Shown: one piece after another, positions 23,477-30,032 of the stretch | How positions within the stretch are numbered: the stretch's first letter is position 1 | Layout: each line of letters starts with the position of its first letter | Source: a virus | Reading direction: 5' to 3' (one strand) | Virus record (IMG/VR): IMGVR_UViG_3300018080_000453 | Span: 1 to 30,032 of that record | DNA: 30,032 nucleotides | Notes under the pieces: model-generated | Told to the model about the DNA's origin: nothing | Database searches by the model: none | The model's input: the letters and a program-made list of their open reading frames with translations, nothing else | Position numbers and translations under genes: made by a program

Positions 23477-25783
23477 ATGAAAAGGTATTCTTTTTTTAAC
23501 GCACAGCGTGTAAATGTTGAAGATATGAATTTTATTAATATGAATTCTAATGAAAACATAAGAGAAGCTATAGGGCTGCATTTGACATCTGGAATTATAA
23601 GAGCAGCTGAATCATTGACTTTAGGTGAATTACAAAAGAAAATTCAATTTCCTACATTTACACAAAACGCAAGTGATACAGGAAAATTAGATATTCTTTT
23701 AACTGCAGGATATATTATAGTTGGATTAAATAAAAAAGGATATCCAGTTATAATTCAAGCTAATGAAACATGGCAAACAGCTGATCCTAATAAAAGTTCA
23801 GGAAATTATGCAATTCCTTTTTCTGGCGATGGAACATATTATATTTGGATGGATTATTATGAAACAACAGACACAAGTGTTTCAAGAACAAATAAATATG
23901 CAATTCCATTTAATCCTTTAAAAGATGATGGATATATAATTGTAGTTGATACAGCTGGCCCTACTATTCCTCCTTCATCAAATCCAGATGCTATATATTT
24001 AGGTGAAGTAGTTGTAGCAGGTGGTATAGTAGATCCTGGTCAATTTGATCAAACTACAAGCATAGCTTTTGCTGGAATAAAACCTCAAAATATATTTGTA
24101 GAAATAGATGAATCAAATAAAACTCCAGTATATGAAGATGGAAAAACAGTAGGATTAGATGAACATATAAATGCAATTGGAGAATATCCAGTATCTCCAG
24201 ATAATCCTCATGGAATTCATCCTAATGATATAAAAGCTATTGATGCTATAAAATTTTCTCAAAATGGGCCTTCTTCTTCAGATAAAATTAACTTAATGAA
24301 AAATGGACTTTTAAGTTTAAATGATCAAGATCAAAAAATATCAAGTAGTCCAACGCCTGAAATAATAAATGTTCCTCCTACACAATGGTATGTTGAATTA
24401 CCAGCTCCATTAACTGGTTGGAACTTTGTATATAATGGAAGAGTTTATAGTTATGATGCTGGAGAACTTCATAATGTTGATAGTGTAGATAATAAAGTAA
24501 AAGTTTATTTTACTCCAGGATCAGACGCTGAAGGTTGGTATTTAATATATGCAGATATTGCAAATCCTGGTGATGAATTTCTTACATTACAAAAAACATT
24601 TTATGCTGGCGTTCCTTTTTATAATAATGAAAGTGAAACAAGAATTTTATTTGGTTGGGTATTTTGGAAAAATACAAGTCCAACAATACAACTTCAAACT
24701 AATGAAAGAAACACATCTCCAATAAACGGAACAAAAATTTTTCCAACTCCTAGTTTAGGATCATTTAATGATGAAAGGTTTACTAATGCAAACGTTAAAA
24801 GATATTCAACTCAAGTTGGTAAAAATATATTTCCAAATGGTGGATTTAAATATGGTGCTCCAATAATAAATGGAAAAATAAACGGAGTTATGACTATAAC
24901 AGGAGCAAATTATAGTGTATATTCAACTCCTTTTGGTTCTTTTCAAAAAAGATTAAAAGTTGATAATATAACTTCAGGAGCAACAATAGTCATAACTATA
25001 CCTGCAAATATAAATATTGATTCTAATACAATTTTTAATTTTAGTTGTTCAGCAACGCAACAACTTCCAGGCGGAGGGTATATGCGCTTATCTGTTAGTG
25101 GAATGAATTATGATATTCCAGATTATCAATCAACCGAACAGAAAATATTAGCAGATTGGATAGGAAGCTCTGTAATAACAATAACGTTTTTTAATACAAC
25201 AACTGATTCATCTAATTACGTAGTATTTGATAATTTTCAAATATTAAAAACAAAAAACTATCAGCCTAATAATTTAGTAGATGATACTGTCACAGGAGAT
25301 ATTTTTCATGATGCTAGTAGTGTTCCAGAAAAAAGAACAGAGATAACAACAATTCCTTTGAACCAAACTATAATGAGATATTTAGGAATTTATACTTCTT
25401 TGAAACAATTTTCTGCTGGTACTGGAACTGCTGATCATGCTTTTAATTATGATGGTTGGTGGACAGGAAAAGGAATGGATATAAATCCTGCTACTGATTT
25501 TAATAATATTGAAATAATGTTAGTTCAAGGACAAATAGATTATAATGCATCAGATAATAGATATACAGGATATTATCATTTTCCTGAATGGAACGTGACG
25601 CACAAGCTTATAGGTTGTATATTTTTTGCAATGGAACCAAATTCTATAGGAACTGATTATATATCATTATTTTCAAGATTAGACCCTACTCCTAAAAAAA
25701 TATATGTAGCAGCAACAAAAGCTGGTGATTTTAGTGCAGAAGATTGTAGAATATTTGGAATAGTATTCTGGAAGAGGTTATAA
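23477..25783 (+). CDS. Tail fibre / receptor-binding protein with CBM-like domain
   Basis: A 768-aa protein, ATG 23477 after AAAGGAG. The N-terminal part (MKRYSFFNAQRVNVEDMNFINMN) recalls phage fibres whose first about 150 residues attach to the baseplate. The motif DNPHGIHPNDIKAID (about 236-250) is also typical of fibres. Residues about 450-595 (NIFPNGGFKYGAP ... VVFDNFQILK) have the layout of a carbohydrate-binding beta-sandwich of the CBM4/9-like type, beginning N-x-F-x-N-G-G-F. The C-terminal domain (about 600-768) holds TADHAFNYDGWWTGKGMD and SLFSRLDPTPKKIYVAATKAGDF, probably the receptor-binding tip. No glycosidase triad or deacetylase motif is evident. Confidence 0.83.
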   Translation: MKRYSFFNAQRVNVEDMNFINMNSNENIREAIGLHLTSGIIRAAESLTLGELQKKIQFPTFTQNASDTGKLDILLTAGYIIVGLNKKGYPVIIQANETWQTADPNKSSGNYAIPFSGDGTYYIWMDYYETTDTSVSRTNKYAIPFNPLKDDGYIIVVDTAGPTIPPSSNPDAIYLGEVVVAGGIVDPGQFDQTTSIAFAGIKPQNIFVEIDESNKTPVYEDGKTVGLDEHINAIGEYPVSPDNPHGIHPNDIKAIDAIKFSQNGPSSSDKINLMKNGLLSLNDQDQKISSSPTPEIINVPPTQWYVELPAPLTGWNFVYNGRVYSYDAGELHNVDSVDNKVKVYFTPGSDAEGWYLIYADIANPGDEFLTLQKTFYAGVPFYNNESETRILFGWVFWKNTSPTIQLQTNERNTSPINGTKIFPTPSLGSFNDERFTNANVKRYSTQVGKNIFPNGGFKYGAPIINGKINGVMTITGANYSVYSTPFGSFQKRLKVDNITSGATIVITIPANINIDSNTIFNFSCSATQQLPGGGYMRLSVSGMNYDIPDYQSTEQKILADWIGSSVITITFFNTTTDSSNYVVFDNFQILKTKNYQPNNLVDDTVTGDIFHDASSVPEKRTEITTIPLNQTIMRYLGIYTSLKQFSAGTGTADHAFNYDGWWTGKGMDINPATDFNNIEIMLVQGQIDYNASDNRYTGYYHFPEWNVTHKLIGCIFFAMEPNSIGTDYISLFSRLDPTPKKIYVAATKAGDFSAEDCRIFGIVFWKRL

Positions 25784-25785
25784 TT

Positions 25786-26106
25786 ATGCCATCACCTACT
25801 TATAATTTTAATTGGATAGTTACAGATGAAATAGTTCCAAAAGGAAATATTAAAGAAACAAGAGATATAGCTATAAATTTTGATAATGTAGCAGAAATGA
25901 CTTTTAGCGAGATAGAACCAGAATATATAAATCCTGGTCCTCCTCCAGATCCTCCTGTTTCAGTAGGATTATATTATCAATTAGTTATTAAATATACAGA
26001 TTCACATACTGAAATATATAAAGCAGGTGAATCTTCAGCGAATGCAACAGCATTGCAAAATTTATATAATGCTTTTAAAACTTATGATCCTAATCCAAGT
26101 CCTTAG
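25786..26106 (+). CDS. Small hypothetical protein next to fibre gene
   Basis: A 106-aa protein, ATG 25786 after AAGAGG within 2 bases of the fibre stop. Two halves are joined by a Pro-rich linker (NPGPPPDPPVSV). The first half is beta (NFNWIVTDEIVPKGN, RDIAINFDNVAEMTFSEI) and the second is YYQLVIKYTDSHTEIYKAGE with a helix (SSANATALQNLYNAFKTY). Tight coupling to the fibre gene suggests a fibre chaperone or a small adhesin, but no family is recognised. Confidence 0.75.
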   Translation: MPSPTYNFNWIVTDEIVPKGNIKETRDIAINFDNVAEMTFSEIEPEYINPGPPPDPPVSVGLYYQLVIKYTDSHTEIYKAGESSANATALQNLYNAFKTYDPNPSP

Positions 26107-26117
26107 GAGGAAGTAAA

Positions 26118-26555
26118 ATGGCTACAAAAAAGATAAGAATACAAGATATGATTGATAATAGTATAGGAAGTTCTCAAATTATAGATGGATCTATTAAACT
26201 TCCTGAAATAAAAATAGTAGGTGGAGTTGATAATGTATCAGGAGCTACATTATCATATGATGGAGTATCTCCAACGCCTACAATAAAACAATTTGTAGAT
26301 GCTTTAGTATTATCAACAGACTATGTTCAAGATAAACATTATAGTGATGGAGTTAAAGTAGCGTTTCAAACTCCAGGAAATAGAATGATTGATATAATAG
26401 CTCCTATTTTCATTACTTTTAATGGACAAGTTCAAGAAGATGGTCAAGATTTTAATATAACAACTACAGTTAATCCAAATGATACTATTACTTTTACATA
26501 TACACCAGAAGCAGGTGGTCATGAAATATTAGCATTCTATCAAGTATCACCATAA
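26118..26555 (+). CDS. Small fibre-type protein with repeat-linked beta module
   Basis: A 145-aa protein, ATG 26118 after AGGAGG. The N-terminus KIRIQDMIDNSIGSSQIIDGSIKLPEI has the D-x-x-I-x-x-S-x-I-x-D-G-x-I pattern of phage fibre shaft segments. The C-terminal module (about 85-143) reads PIFITFNGQVQEDGQDFNIT, NDTITFTYTPEAGGHEILAFYQ. It is the same module as in the 104-aa protein at 23151 and similar in layout to parts of the sheath and wedge. A short adhesin or fibre tip protein is likely. Confidence 0.78.
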   Translation: MATKKIRIQDMIDNSIGSSQIIDGSIKLPEIKIVGGVDNVSGATLSYDGVSPTPTIKQFVDALVLSTDYVQDKHYSDGVKVAFQTPGNRMIDIIAPIFITFNGQVQEDGQDFNITTTVNPNDTITFTYTPEAGGHEILAFYQVSP

Positions 26556-26565
26556 GGAGAAATAA

Positions 26566-27024
26566 ATGCCAAAGAAAAAGAATGAAATTGATATCACTAA
26601 GGTGATACTAGATTTTTCAAAGAACATAGCTAGAATATCACAGACTCAGATACACTTCAAAGATATATTAAGCACTCTTGTTGATATGGCTCAAAAGACT
26701 GATACTAACATGCAAGTAATGAATCAAAAGTATAAGCAAATAAGAGGTTGTTTAGAAGATCTTGAAAAACCTATAAATGAAATAAACAAGAATATAAATA
26801 TTTTAATGACTCAACTTGATTATAAAGAAAGAACTGAACTAGTAAAAGGAAAATTTAGTGCTGGCAAAATAATAGCTGGTTTATTAGTAGCTATAAAAGC
26901 ATTTTTTATGAATTCAAGATATATATTAGCAATATTAGTAATTATATTAGCAATAACTGCATGGTTATTAGGAGCTAACAAAGAGAAGATAGGACAATGG
27001 ATGTTAGAACACTTACCTTTTTAG
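26566..27024 (+). CDS. Membrane protein with N-terminal coiled coil, holin candidate
   Basis: A 152-aa protein, ATG 26566 after AAGGAG. Residues 1-95 are helical with coiled-coil character (KYKQIRGCLEDLEKPINEINK). Residues about 102-120 (GKIIAGLLVAIKAFFM) and 122-140 (RYILAILVIILAITAWLLG) are hydrophobic, separated by NS-R, followed by a polar end (ANKEKIGQWMLEHLPF). Location after the fibre genes and upstream of a lipase fits a lysis cassette. Holins usually have a shorter cytosolic part, so a membrane-anchored superinfection or envelope protein is an alternative. Confidence 0.72.
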   Translation: MPKKKNEIDITKVILDFSKNIARISQTQIHFKDILSTLVDMAQKTDTNMQVMNQKYKQIRGCLEDLEKPINEINKNINILMTQLDYKERTELVKGKFSAGKIIAGLLVAIKAFFMNSRYILAILVIILAITAWLLGANKEKIGQWMLEHLPF

Positions 27025-27035
27025 GAGATGAGAAG

Positions 27036-27209
27036 ATGAGACAAAATGGCAATGCTTTAAAAAAGCCTGATGTGATGGAACAAATACAAGAAATACAACA
27101 ACAAACTACTACTAATTTAAGAGAAACTTTGAATTTGAAAAAAATTGCAAAAAAAGTTAAAACTAAAATGTTTAGAAATGGTATTAAAATTAAAAAAGGA
27201 GATGATTAA
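27036..27209 (+). CDS. Small basic hypothetical protein (57 aa)
   Basis: I take ATG 27036, which follows GGAG (27024-27027) with normal spacing; an in-frame ATG at 26997 lies inside the upstream gene and has no ribosome binding site. The product is 57 aa, begins MRQNGNALKKPDVME, has a Gln-rich helix (QIQEIQQQTTTNLRE) and a Lys-rich tail (KKIAKKVKTKMFRNG). Function unknown; probably co-translated with the membrane protein and lipase genes around it. Confidence 0.62.
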   Translation: MRQNGNALKKPDVMEQIQEIQQQTTTNLRETLNLKKIAKKVKTKMFRNGIKIKKGDD

Positions 27210-27210
27210 A

Positions 27211-28314
27211 ATGGGAAAATTTTTATGGTGGGGAGAAGATGATAAGAAAAAAATTGATTTTAAACTAATAACGAAAGAATGTAAACCTATTGATTTCGTA
27301 ATTGAACCATTTGCTTTTTTTCTAGCAGGTGGTGGAGCAAACGGAAGAGATCAAGCTGGAAGACTAATTGCTTTAGCACAAAAAGGAGTCTTTGAACAAT
27401 GTAAGTTTATAGCAGGAACTTCAATTGGTGGTTTAAATACTGGAGTGTTCTGTAAATTTGGTAGTGTAATAAAAGATGCGGCACCAGAAATTCCTCAACC
27501 ATGGATGACAGCTAAAGAAATATGGGAAGGAATAAAGACAAATGCAGATGTTTATAAAGGAGGTATGGGAAGCATATTTGATAACATTAGACTAGCAGCT
27601 GGTTTTACATTTGGAGCTAAAGCAATATTAGATAGAACACCAACCAGAAAATTATTACAAGGTATTTTTGGAGATATAACTCTTGAAGAATTAGCAAAAA
27701 TAAACAACACTCATATAGTTATTACTACTATGGATCTTAATACTCAAAAAGCAGTATTTTTTAGTAGTTTTGATCCAGAATTAAAACATTATAAAGTATG
27801 GGAAGTTCTTATGGCAACATCAGGAATTCCTGGGGTATTCGAAGCTACACCAATTAAAATGCCTGATGAAAACATCCATTGGTTTGTTGATGGTGGAGTA
27901 GCAGCGAACAATCCTTTCTTAACAATGACAGCTTATAATAAAGCATTTCCAAATAAACCAATTAAAAAAGCTATTGTTGTTTTTTGTTATCCTGACGACT
28001 TTACAGATATTGGAATTTCAATAGAAGCACCTAAAAAGCAAAAGAGTTTTGAAAAATTTAGAGATGCTCTTATTGGAACTATACCAGCAATGATGAATGG
28101 TCAAGAACAAATGGCTGAGATCACTATTGAAGCAGCAGTAAACAAACTTGATTATGATATTTTAGCATTATATCCAGATAAAGTATTGGGAGATGCTTTA
28201 GATTTTGGAAACGAAAAGCTATTACAGCATGGGTATGATGAAACTGTTGAAGGTAAGGGTTATAGTTATAAAGACAAAGCTGAAATAAATATAATAGATT
28301 TTTTAAAACGATAG
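27211..28314 (+). CDS. Patatin-like phospholipase
   Basis: ATG 27211 after AAAGGAG gives 367 aa (an upstream in-frame ATG at 27145 lies within the previous gene). The patatin features are clear: the oxyanion motif GGGANG (40-45), the nucleophile elbow GTSIGG with S71, and the dyad motif DGG at D227 in WFVDGGVAANNPF. The ending includes a long helical C-terminal part. Patatins hydrolyse acyl ester bonds of phospholipids through a Ser-Asp dyad. No signal peptide or membrane segment is visible, so it acts in the cytosol or on the inner leaflet. It stands next to a holin candidate, so a role in lysis or membrane damage is plausible. A role in virion release or in a virion-delivered enzyme cannot be excluded. 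Confidence 0.88.
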   Translation: MGKFLWWGEDDKKKIDFKLITKECKPIDFVIEPFAFFLAGGGANGRDQAGRLIALAQKGVFEQCKFIAGTSIGGLNTGVFCKFGSVIKDAAPEIPQPWMTAKEIWEGIKTNADVYKGGMGSIFDNIRLAAGFTFGAKAILDRTPTRKLLQGIFGDITLEELAKINNTHIVITTMDLNTQKAVFFSSFDPELKHYKVWEVLMATSGIPGVFEATPIKMPDENIHWFVDGGVAANNPFLTMTAYNKAFPNKPIKKAIVVFCYPDDFTDIGISIEAPKKQKSFEKFRDALIGTIPAMMNGQEQMAEITIEAAVNKLDYDILALYPDKVLGDALDFGNEKLLQHGYDETVEGKGYSYKDKAEINIIDFLKR

Positions 28315-28323
28315 GAGGTTAAT

Positions 28324-28494
28324 ATGAAGAAAACTAAAAAGCTTAAAGGAATTGATTATTTGGGAAAAGAAGAAAAAAAACAAAGAAGAAGAAAATGGAC
28401 TAATGAAGATCGTAAAGCCAACTCAAAATACGCTGAACACCATATCGGAAATAATATCAATAATTTCTTTAATGCAATAGAAGCAAGCTTATGA
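28324..28494 (+). CDS. Small basic hypothetical protein (56 aa)
   Basis: A 56-codon frame begins MKKTKKLKGIDYLGKEE at ATG 28324, after AGGAGG (28314-28319), and ends at TGA 28492-28494. It is very basic in the first half (EEKKQRRRKWTNEDRK) and less so at the end (NNINNFFNAIEASL). A nucleic-acid binding role is possible, but no family is recognised. It is the last gene of the tight operon. Confidence 0.65.
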   Translation: MKKTKKLKGIDYLGKEEKKQRRRKWTNEDRKANSKYAEHHIGNNINNFFNAIEASL

Positions 28495-28608
28495 GTGACT
28501 ATTCTGTGACATGTCAGGATCATCCAGAGTGACGTGGCTTCATTATAATAAAGCATCATATATAATTTCACATTATTATTTGTAAAATGAGAGGCGGACA
28601 CCAGAGAG
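28495..28608 (+). promoter_or_regulatory. Possible regulatory gap at module boundary
   Basis: The longest gene-free stretch in the first 28.6 kb (114 bases). It holds GTGAC three times (28495, 28506, 28529), the perfect palindrome TGACATGTCA (28507-28516), and two TATAAT-like hexamers (28544-28549 and 28561-28566). No good -35 hexamer is in place, so a sigma70 promoter is not certain. The feature is offered as a candidate operator/promoter region only. Confidence 0.35.
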
Positions 28609-28803
28609 ATGAATATGGTTTTAAAAAACTTAATATCCTATAAGATGTCTAAGAATTTTAGTAATAATAATAACTTGTTAACTCTACTTAATCTTTTATT
28701 TAATTCTCTATACTTATTAGAAAATAGAAAAATATTGTATACTATATTGTTTATTAAAATGAGTATACTGTATGTAGATATAAATACTAATAGGGGATTA
28801 TAA
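28609..28803 (+). CDS. Doubtful small hydrophobic ORF
   Basis: A 64-codon frame, Asn/Leu/Ile-rich (NNNNLLTLLNLLFNSLYLL), with a weak ribosome binding site (AGAGAG). Its TAA overlaps the next ATG (TAATG at 28801-28805), the arrangement seen at other real junctions here. The composition is what random AT-rich DNA would give, so it may not be expressed. Confidence 0.3.
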   Translation: MNMVLKNLISYKMSKNFSNNNNLLTLLNLLFNSLYLLENRKILYTILFIKMSILYVDINTNRGL

Positions 28804-29117
28804 TGCTGATAAAGAAAGAGGATATATATAAAAAATTCGGAGTTGACGTCGATAAATTATACGCGAAATGTGCAGGTATTTCTTTAGTTGGTATAATCAG
28901 TGATTATGATAAGACTTTAAAAATAGAAAGAGGAATGCTTTGCCTTCGAATTAAAAGTGTCAAATTAGTAAATCCAAAATTCTTAAGACTTCCAAATTTT
29001 CATTGTGCAAAATTCATTCAAGTAAAATCTGATGAATTTACAGAAGAAGAATATATTTCTTATTATTTTAAAGAAATGAGTCAGATAGAAAAAGAGACAG
29101 CTGAAACGATTTTATAA
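28803..29117 (+). CDS. Hypothetical protein (104 aa)
   Basis: A 104-aa protein, ATG 28803 after AGGGGA. It is mixed alpha/beta: MLIKKEDIYKKFGVDVDKLYAKC, then strands GISLVGIISDYDKTLKIERG and MLCLRIKSVKLVNPKF, and an acidic helical end (DEFTEEEYISYYFKEMSQIEKE). Codon use is normal and the ribosome binding site well placed. It is not part of the virion operon and may belong to a regulatory or nucleotide-related module. No family recognised. Confidence 0.72.
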   Translation: MLIKKEDIYKKFGVDVDKLYAKCAGISLVGIISDYDKTLKIERGMLCLRIKSVKLVNPKFLRLPNFHCAKFIQVKSDEFTEEEYISYYFKEMSQIEKETAETIL

Positions 29118-29124
29118 GATATAC

Positions 29125-29210
29125 GGGGAGCAGACTCTCCAAAAGCCCTTTACCGCTTATCCCACTAAGTAATATAGGGCCTACCGATGAGCTGCTCCTT
29201 TTGGAGGCTA
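29125..29210 (+). promoter_or_regulatory. Structured RNA element with competing stems at a ribosome binding site
   Basis: GGAGCAG (29127-29133) pairs with CTGCTCC (29192-29198). CTCCAAAAG (29137-29145) pairs with CTTTTGGAG (29198-29206), which contains most of the GGAGG (29203-29207) ahead of a 22-codon frame at 29214. The two pairings share base 29198 and are poorly compatible as a pseudoknot, because only 3 bases link their 5' strands, so they look like alternatives. Inside lie GCCCT/AGGGC (29145-29149 with 29176-29180) and CTTA/TAAG (29156-29159 with 29166-29169). The first stem is followed by TTTT, so termination is a further possibility. Confidence 0.5.
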
Positions 29211-29213
29211 AAA

Positions 29214-29282
29214 ATGAAAGTAAAGACGAAAAAATACAAAAAATATATAGAGATACATTTTACAGATACTTTTAATAAATGA
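29214..29282 (+). CDS. Possible 22-codon leader-type ORF
   Basis: ATG 29214 follows GGAGG (29203-29207) with 6-base spacing and runs to TGA 29280-29282. The translation is MKVKTKKYKKYIEIHFTDTF followed by NK. The ribosome binding site is the one that the upstream structured element could hide. Its small size makes it uncertain, but the placement invites a leader-peptide reading. Confidence 0.3.
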   Translation: MKVKTKKYKKYIEIHFTDTFNK

Positions 29283-29314
29283 TAAGTGTCCATTAAGGGA
29301 TAAGGAGGAGTGAT

Positions 29315-29665
29315 ATGATTAAAAATTTAACAGAACAACAAGAAAAAAAGATAGAAATTTATCGTAACAAGGGGCATAAAATAGGATTAGATATATCACC
29401 TATGGATAAAGAAAAAGCAAAACAGCAATTAAGCGATATGTATGAATGGGCAGGATATAAAAAACCACGTTTTTATTTTATGGATAGTCCTTATGGTTCA
29501 AATATTTTTATTAATTTTATTAAAAAGTGTGCAAAAGAAAATAATGATAACATCAGGGATAACATCAGGGATAACATCAGGGATAACATCGAGGCTAACA
29601 TCAGTGATAACATCAGGGATAACATCGAGGATAACATCGAGGATAACATCGAGGCTAACATCTAG
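29315..29665 (+). CDS. DUF6745-like protein, N-terminal part ending at an amber codon inside a repeat
   Basis: ATG 29315 follows GGAGGAG. The N-terminal about 77 residues (NKGHKIGLDISPMDKEKAK, MYEWAGYKKPRFYFMDSPYGSN) match the pattern of the phage/bacterial DUF6745 family, which has the form I-G-L-S-T-x-P-x-D-R-x-x-A then Y-x-x-x-G-x-x-x-P. A tetrapeptide repeat D-N-I-x / A-N-I-x then starts at residue 78. In the family I know the corresponding region carries comparable D-Q-V-x type repeats. TAG at 29663-29665 ends the frame in unit 10, but the same frame stays open to the end of the window. Full-length product is expected to continue (see the next entry). The function of the family is unknown to me. 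Confidence 0.75.
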   Translation: MIKNLTEQQEKKIEIYRNKGHKIGLDISPMDKEKAKQQLSDMYEWAGYKKPRFYFMDSPYGSNIFINFIKKCAKENNDNIRDNIRDNIRDNIEANISDNIRDNIEDNIEDNIEANI

Positions 29666-29809
29666 GATAACATCAGTGATAACATCGAGGCTAACATCAG
29701 TGATAACATCGGGGCTAACATCAGGGATAACATCAGGGATAACATCGAGGCTAACATCAGTGATAACATCAGGGATAACATCGAGGATAACATCGAGGAT
29801 AACATCTGG
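29546..29809 (+). repeat. 12-bp in-frame tandem repeat, 22 units
   Basis: Twenty-two contiguous units of consensus GMTAACATCNNN, encoding D-N-I-x or A-N-I-x with x = R, E, S, G or W, and a stop in unit 10. Within a unit only base 2 (A or C) and the fourth codon vary; ten units carry AGG or GAG as neighbours of the same type. All other reading frames are also open, which produces shadow ORFs on both strands. Confidence 0.95.
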
Positions 29810-30032
29810 GATAACAAAATGCAATATAATTGGTTTATCTACGGTTACTCACAAAACGAGATACATTGGATTATGTATTATAAATATTTTATCGAACAAT
29901 TTCCAGAATTAAAATGGAACAAAAACGCAGTTAAAGGTTTAGATATTATGTATGACATAGCCTGTAATTGCGGTTGGTGGATACCTTTTAAAAATTTTGT
30001 TGTAATATCTGAGAAACCAACAGAAATTAATA
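29666..30032 (+). pseudogene. Continuation of the DUF6745-like gene after the amber codon (3' end outside window)
   Basis: The frame of the gene at 29315 resumes directly after TAG with 12 more repeat units, then NKMQYNWFIYGYSQNEIHWI, YYKYFIEQFPELKWNK, IACNCGWWIPFKNF and VVISEKPTEIN up to the window edge. This is the expected C-terminal half of the family, which has the pattern W-x-x-F-Y-x-x-F then W-x-x-x-x-F-x-x-V-x-I-S-x-x-P-x-x-I. A separate start is possible at ATG 29819 but has no ribosome binding site. Whether the gene is broken, read through, or has a sequencing error cannot be told from the sequence. Confidence 0.7.

Noticed and set aside
29127-29198. tRNA-like: 72 nt with a 7-bp acceptor-like stem GGAGCAG/CTGCTCC
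   Set aside because: No D-arm, anticodon arm or T-arm with TTC-type loop can be fitted on either strand, and there is no CCA. The length match looks accidental.
29663-29665. Genome-wide reassignment of TAG
   Set aside because: TAG ends at least eight other genes in the window and no other gene has an in-frame TAG.
29546-29809. CRISPR array
   Set aside because: Units are 12 bp and contiguous, without spacers, and in frame with the flanking coding sequence.
29442-29912. ORF of ITSG repeats on +, and a DVI repeat ORF on - at 29498-29824
   Set aside because: Shadows of the 12-bp repeat, which lacks stops in other frames. No ribosome binding site and no family resemblance.

Overview
The window is the late virion module of an AT-rich tailed phage with a contractile tail (myovirus type), or of a closely related prophage. 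Every convincing gene is on the + strand. The genes are tightly packed, mostly behind strong AGGAGG-type ribosome binding sites, and many are joined by 4-20 base overlaps. TAA, TAG and TGA all act as ordinary stops, so the standard bacterial code fits. The host cannot be named. The Shine-Dalgarno strength and base composition suit a low-GC bacterium, and an anaerobic ribonucleotide reductase-like motif in one small protein hints weakly at an anaerobic setting.

Layout. 1-284: the C-terminus of a protein with a Thr/Ile-rich tetrapeptide repeat. 306-5336: small unknown genes, a two-helix membrane protein, a protein with a fibronectin-like N-terminus and a zinc-ribbon-like cysteine cluster, a 611-aa protein with a duplicated domain and a C-terminal 2H phosphoesterase domain, and a 96-aa protein resembling the extreme C-terminus of anaerobic ribonucleotide reductase. 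5378-12652: tail completion candidate, sheath, tube, a second tube-like protein, tail assembly chaperone with a textbook -1 frameshift site, tape measure, and a hub adaptor candidate. 12645-21525: baseplate, comprising a large hub with a C-terminal M15-type peptidase-like domain, spike, gp25-like wedge, gp6/J-like wedge, a gp7/I-position wedge and an FN3 protein. 22300-26555: a Lys-rich unknown protein, then fibre and adhesin genes. 26566-28494: a membrane protein (holin candidate), two small genes and a patatin-like phospholipase. 28495-30032: a change of module with a possible regulatory gap, unknown genes, a structured RNA candidate and a DUF6745-like gene carrying a 22-unit 12-bp repeat with an in-frame amber codon.

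Two free-standing homing endonuclease genes (16991-17695 and 21535-22233) interrupt the baseplate operon. They share NUMOD3-like motifs and a PD-(D/E)xK-type core with identical residue spacing. The second has left a visible scar: the last codons of the interrupted FN3 gene are stranded downstream of it.

The genes together describe one machine. Sheath and tube are built on a baseplate with spike, hub peptidase and wedges, tail length is set by the tape measure with the G/GT chaperones, and fibres bind the cell. The membrane protein and the phospholipase probably act at lysis or on the envelope. The items most worth a second look are the amber codon in the repeat gene, the RNA switch candidate at 29125-29210, the reductase-like mini-protein, the modules shared between sheath and wedge, and the endonuclease scar.
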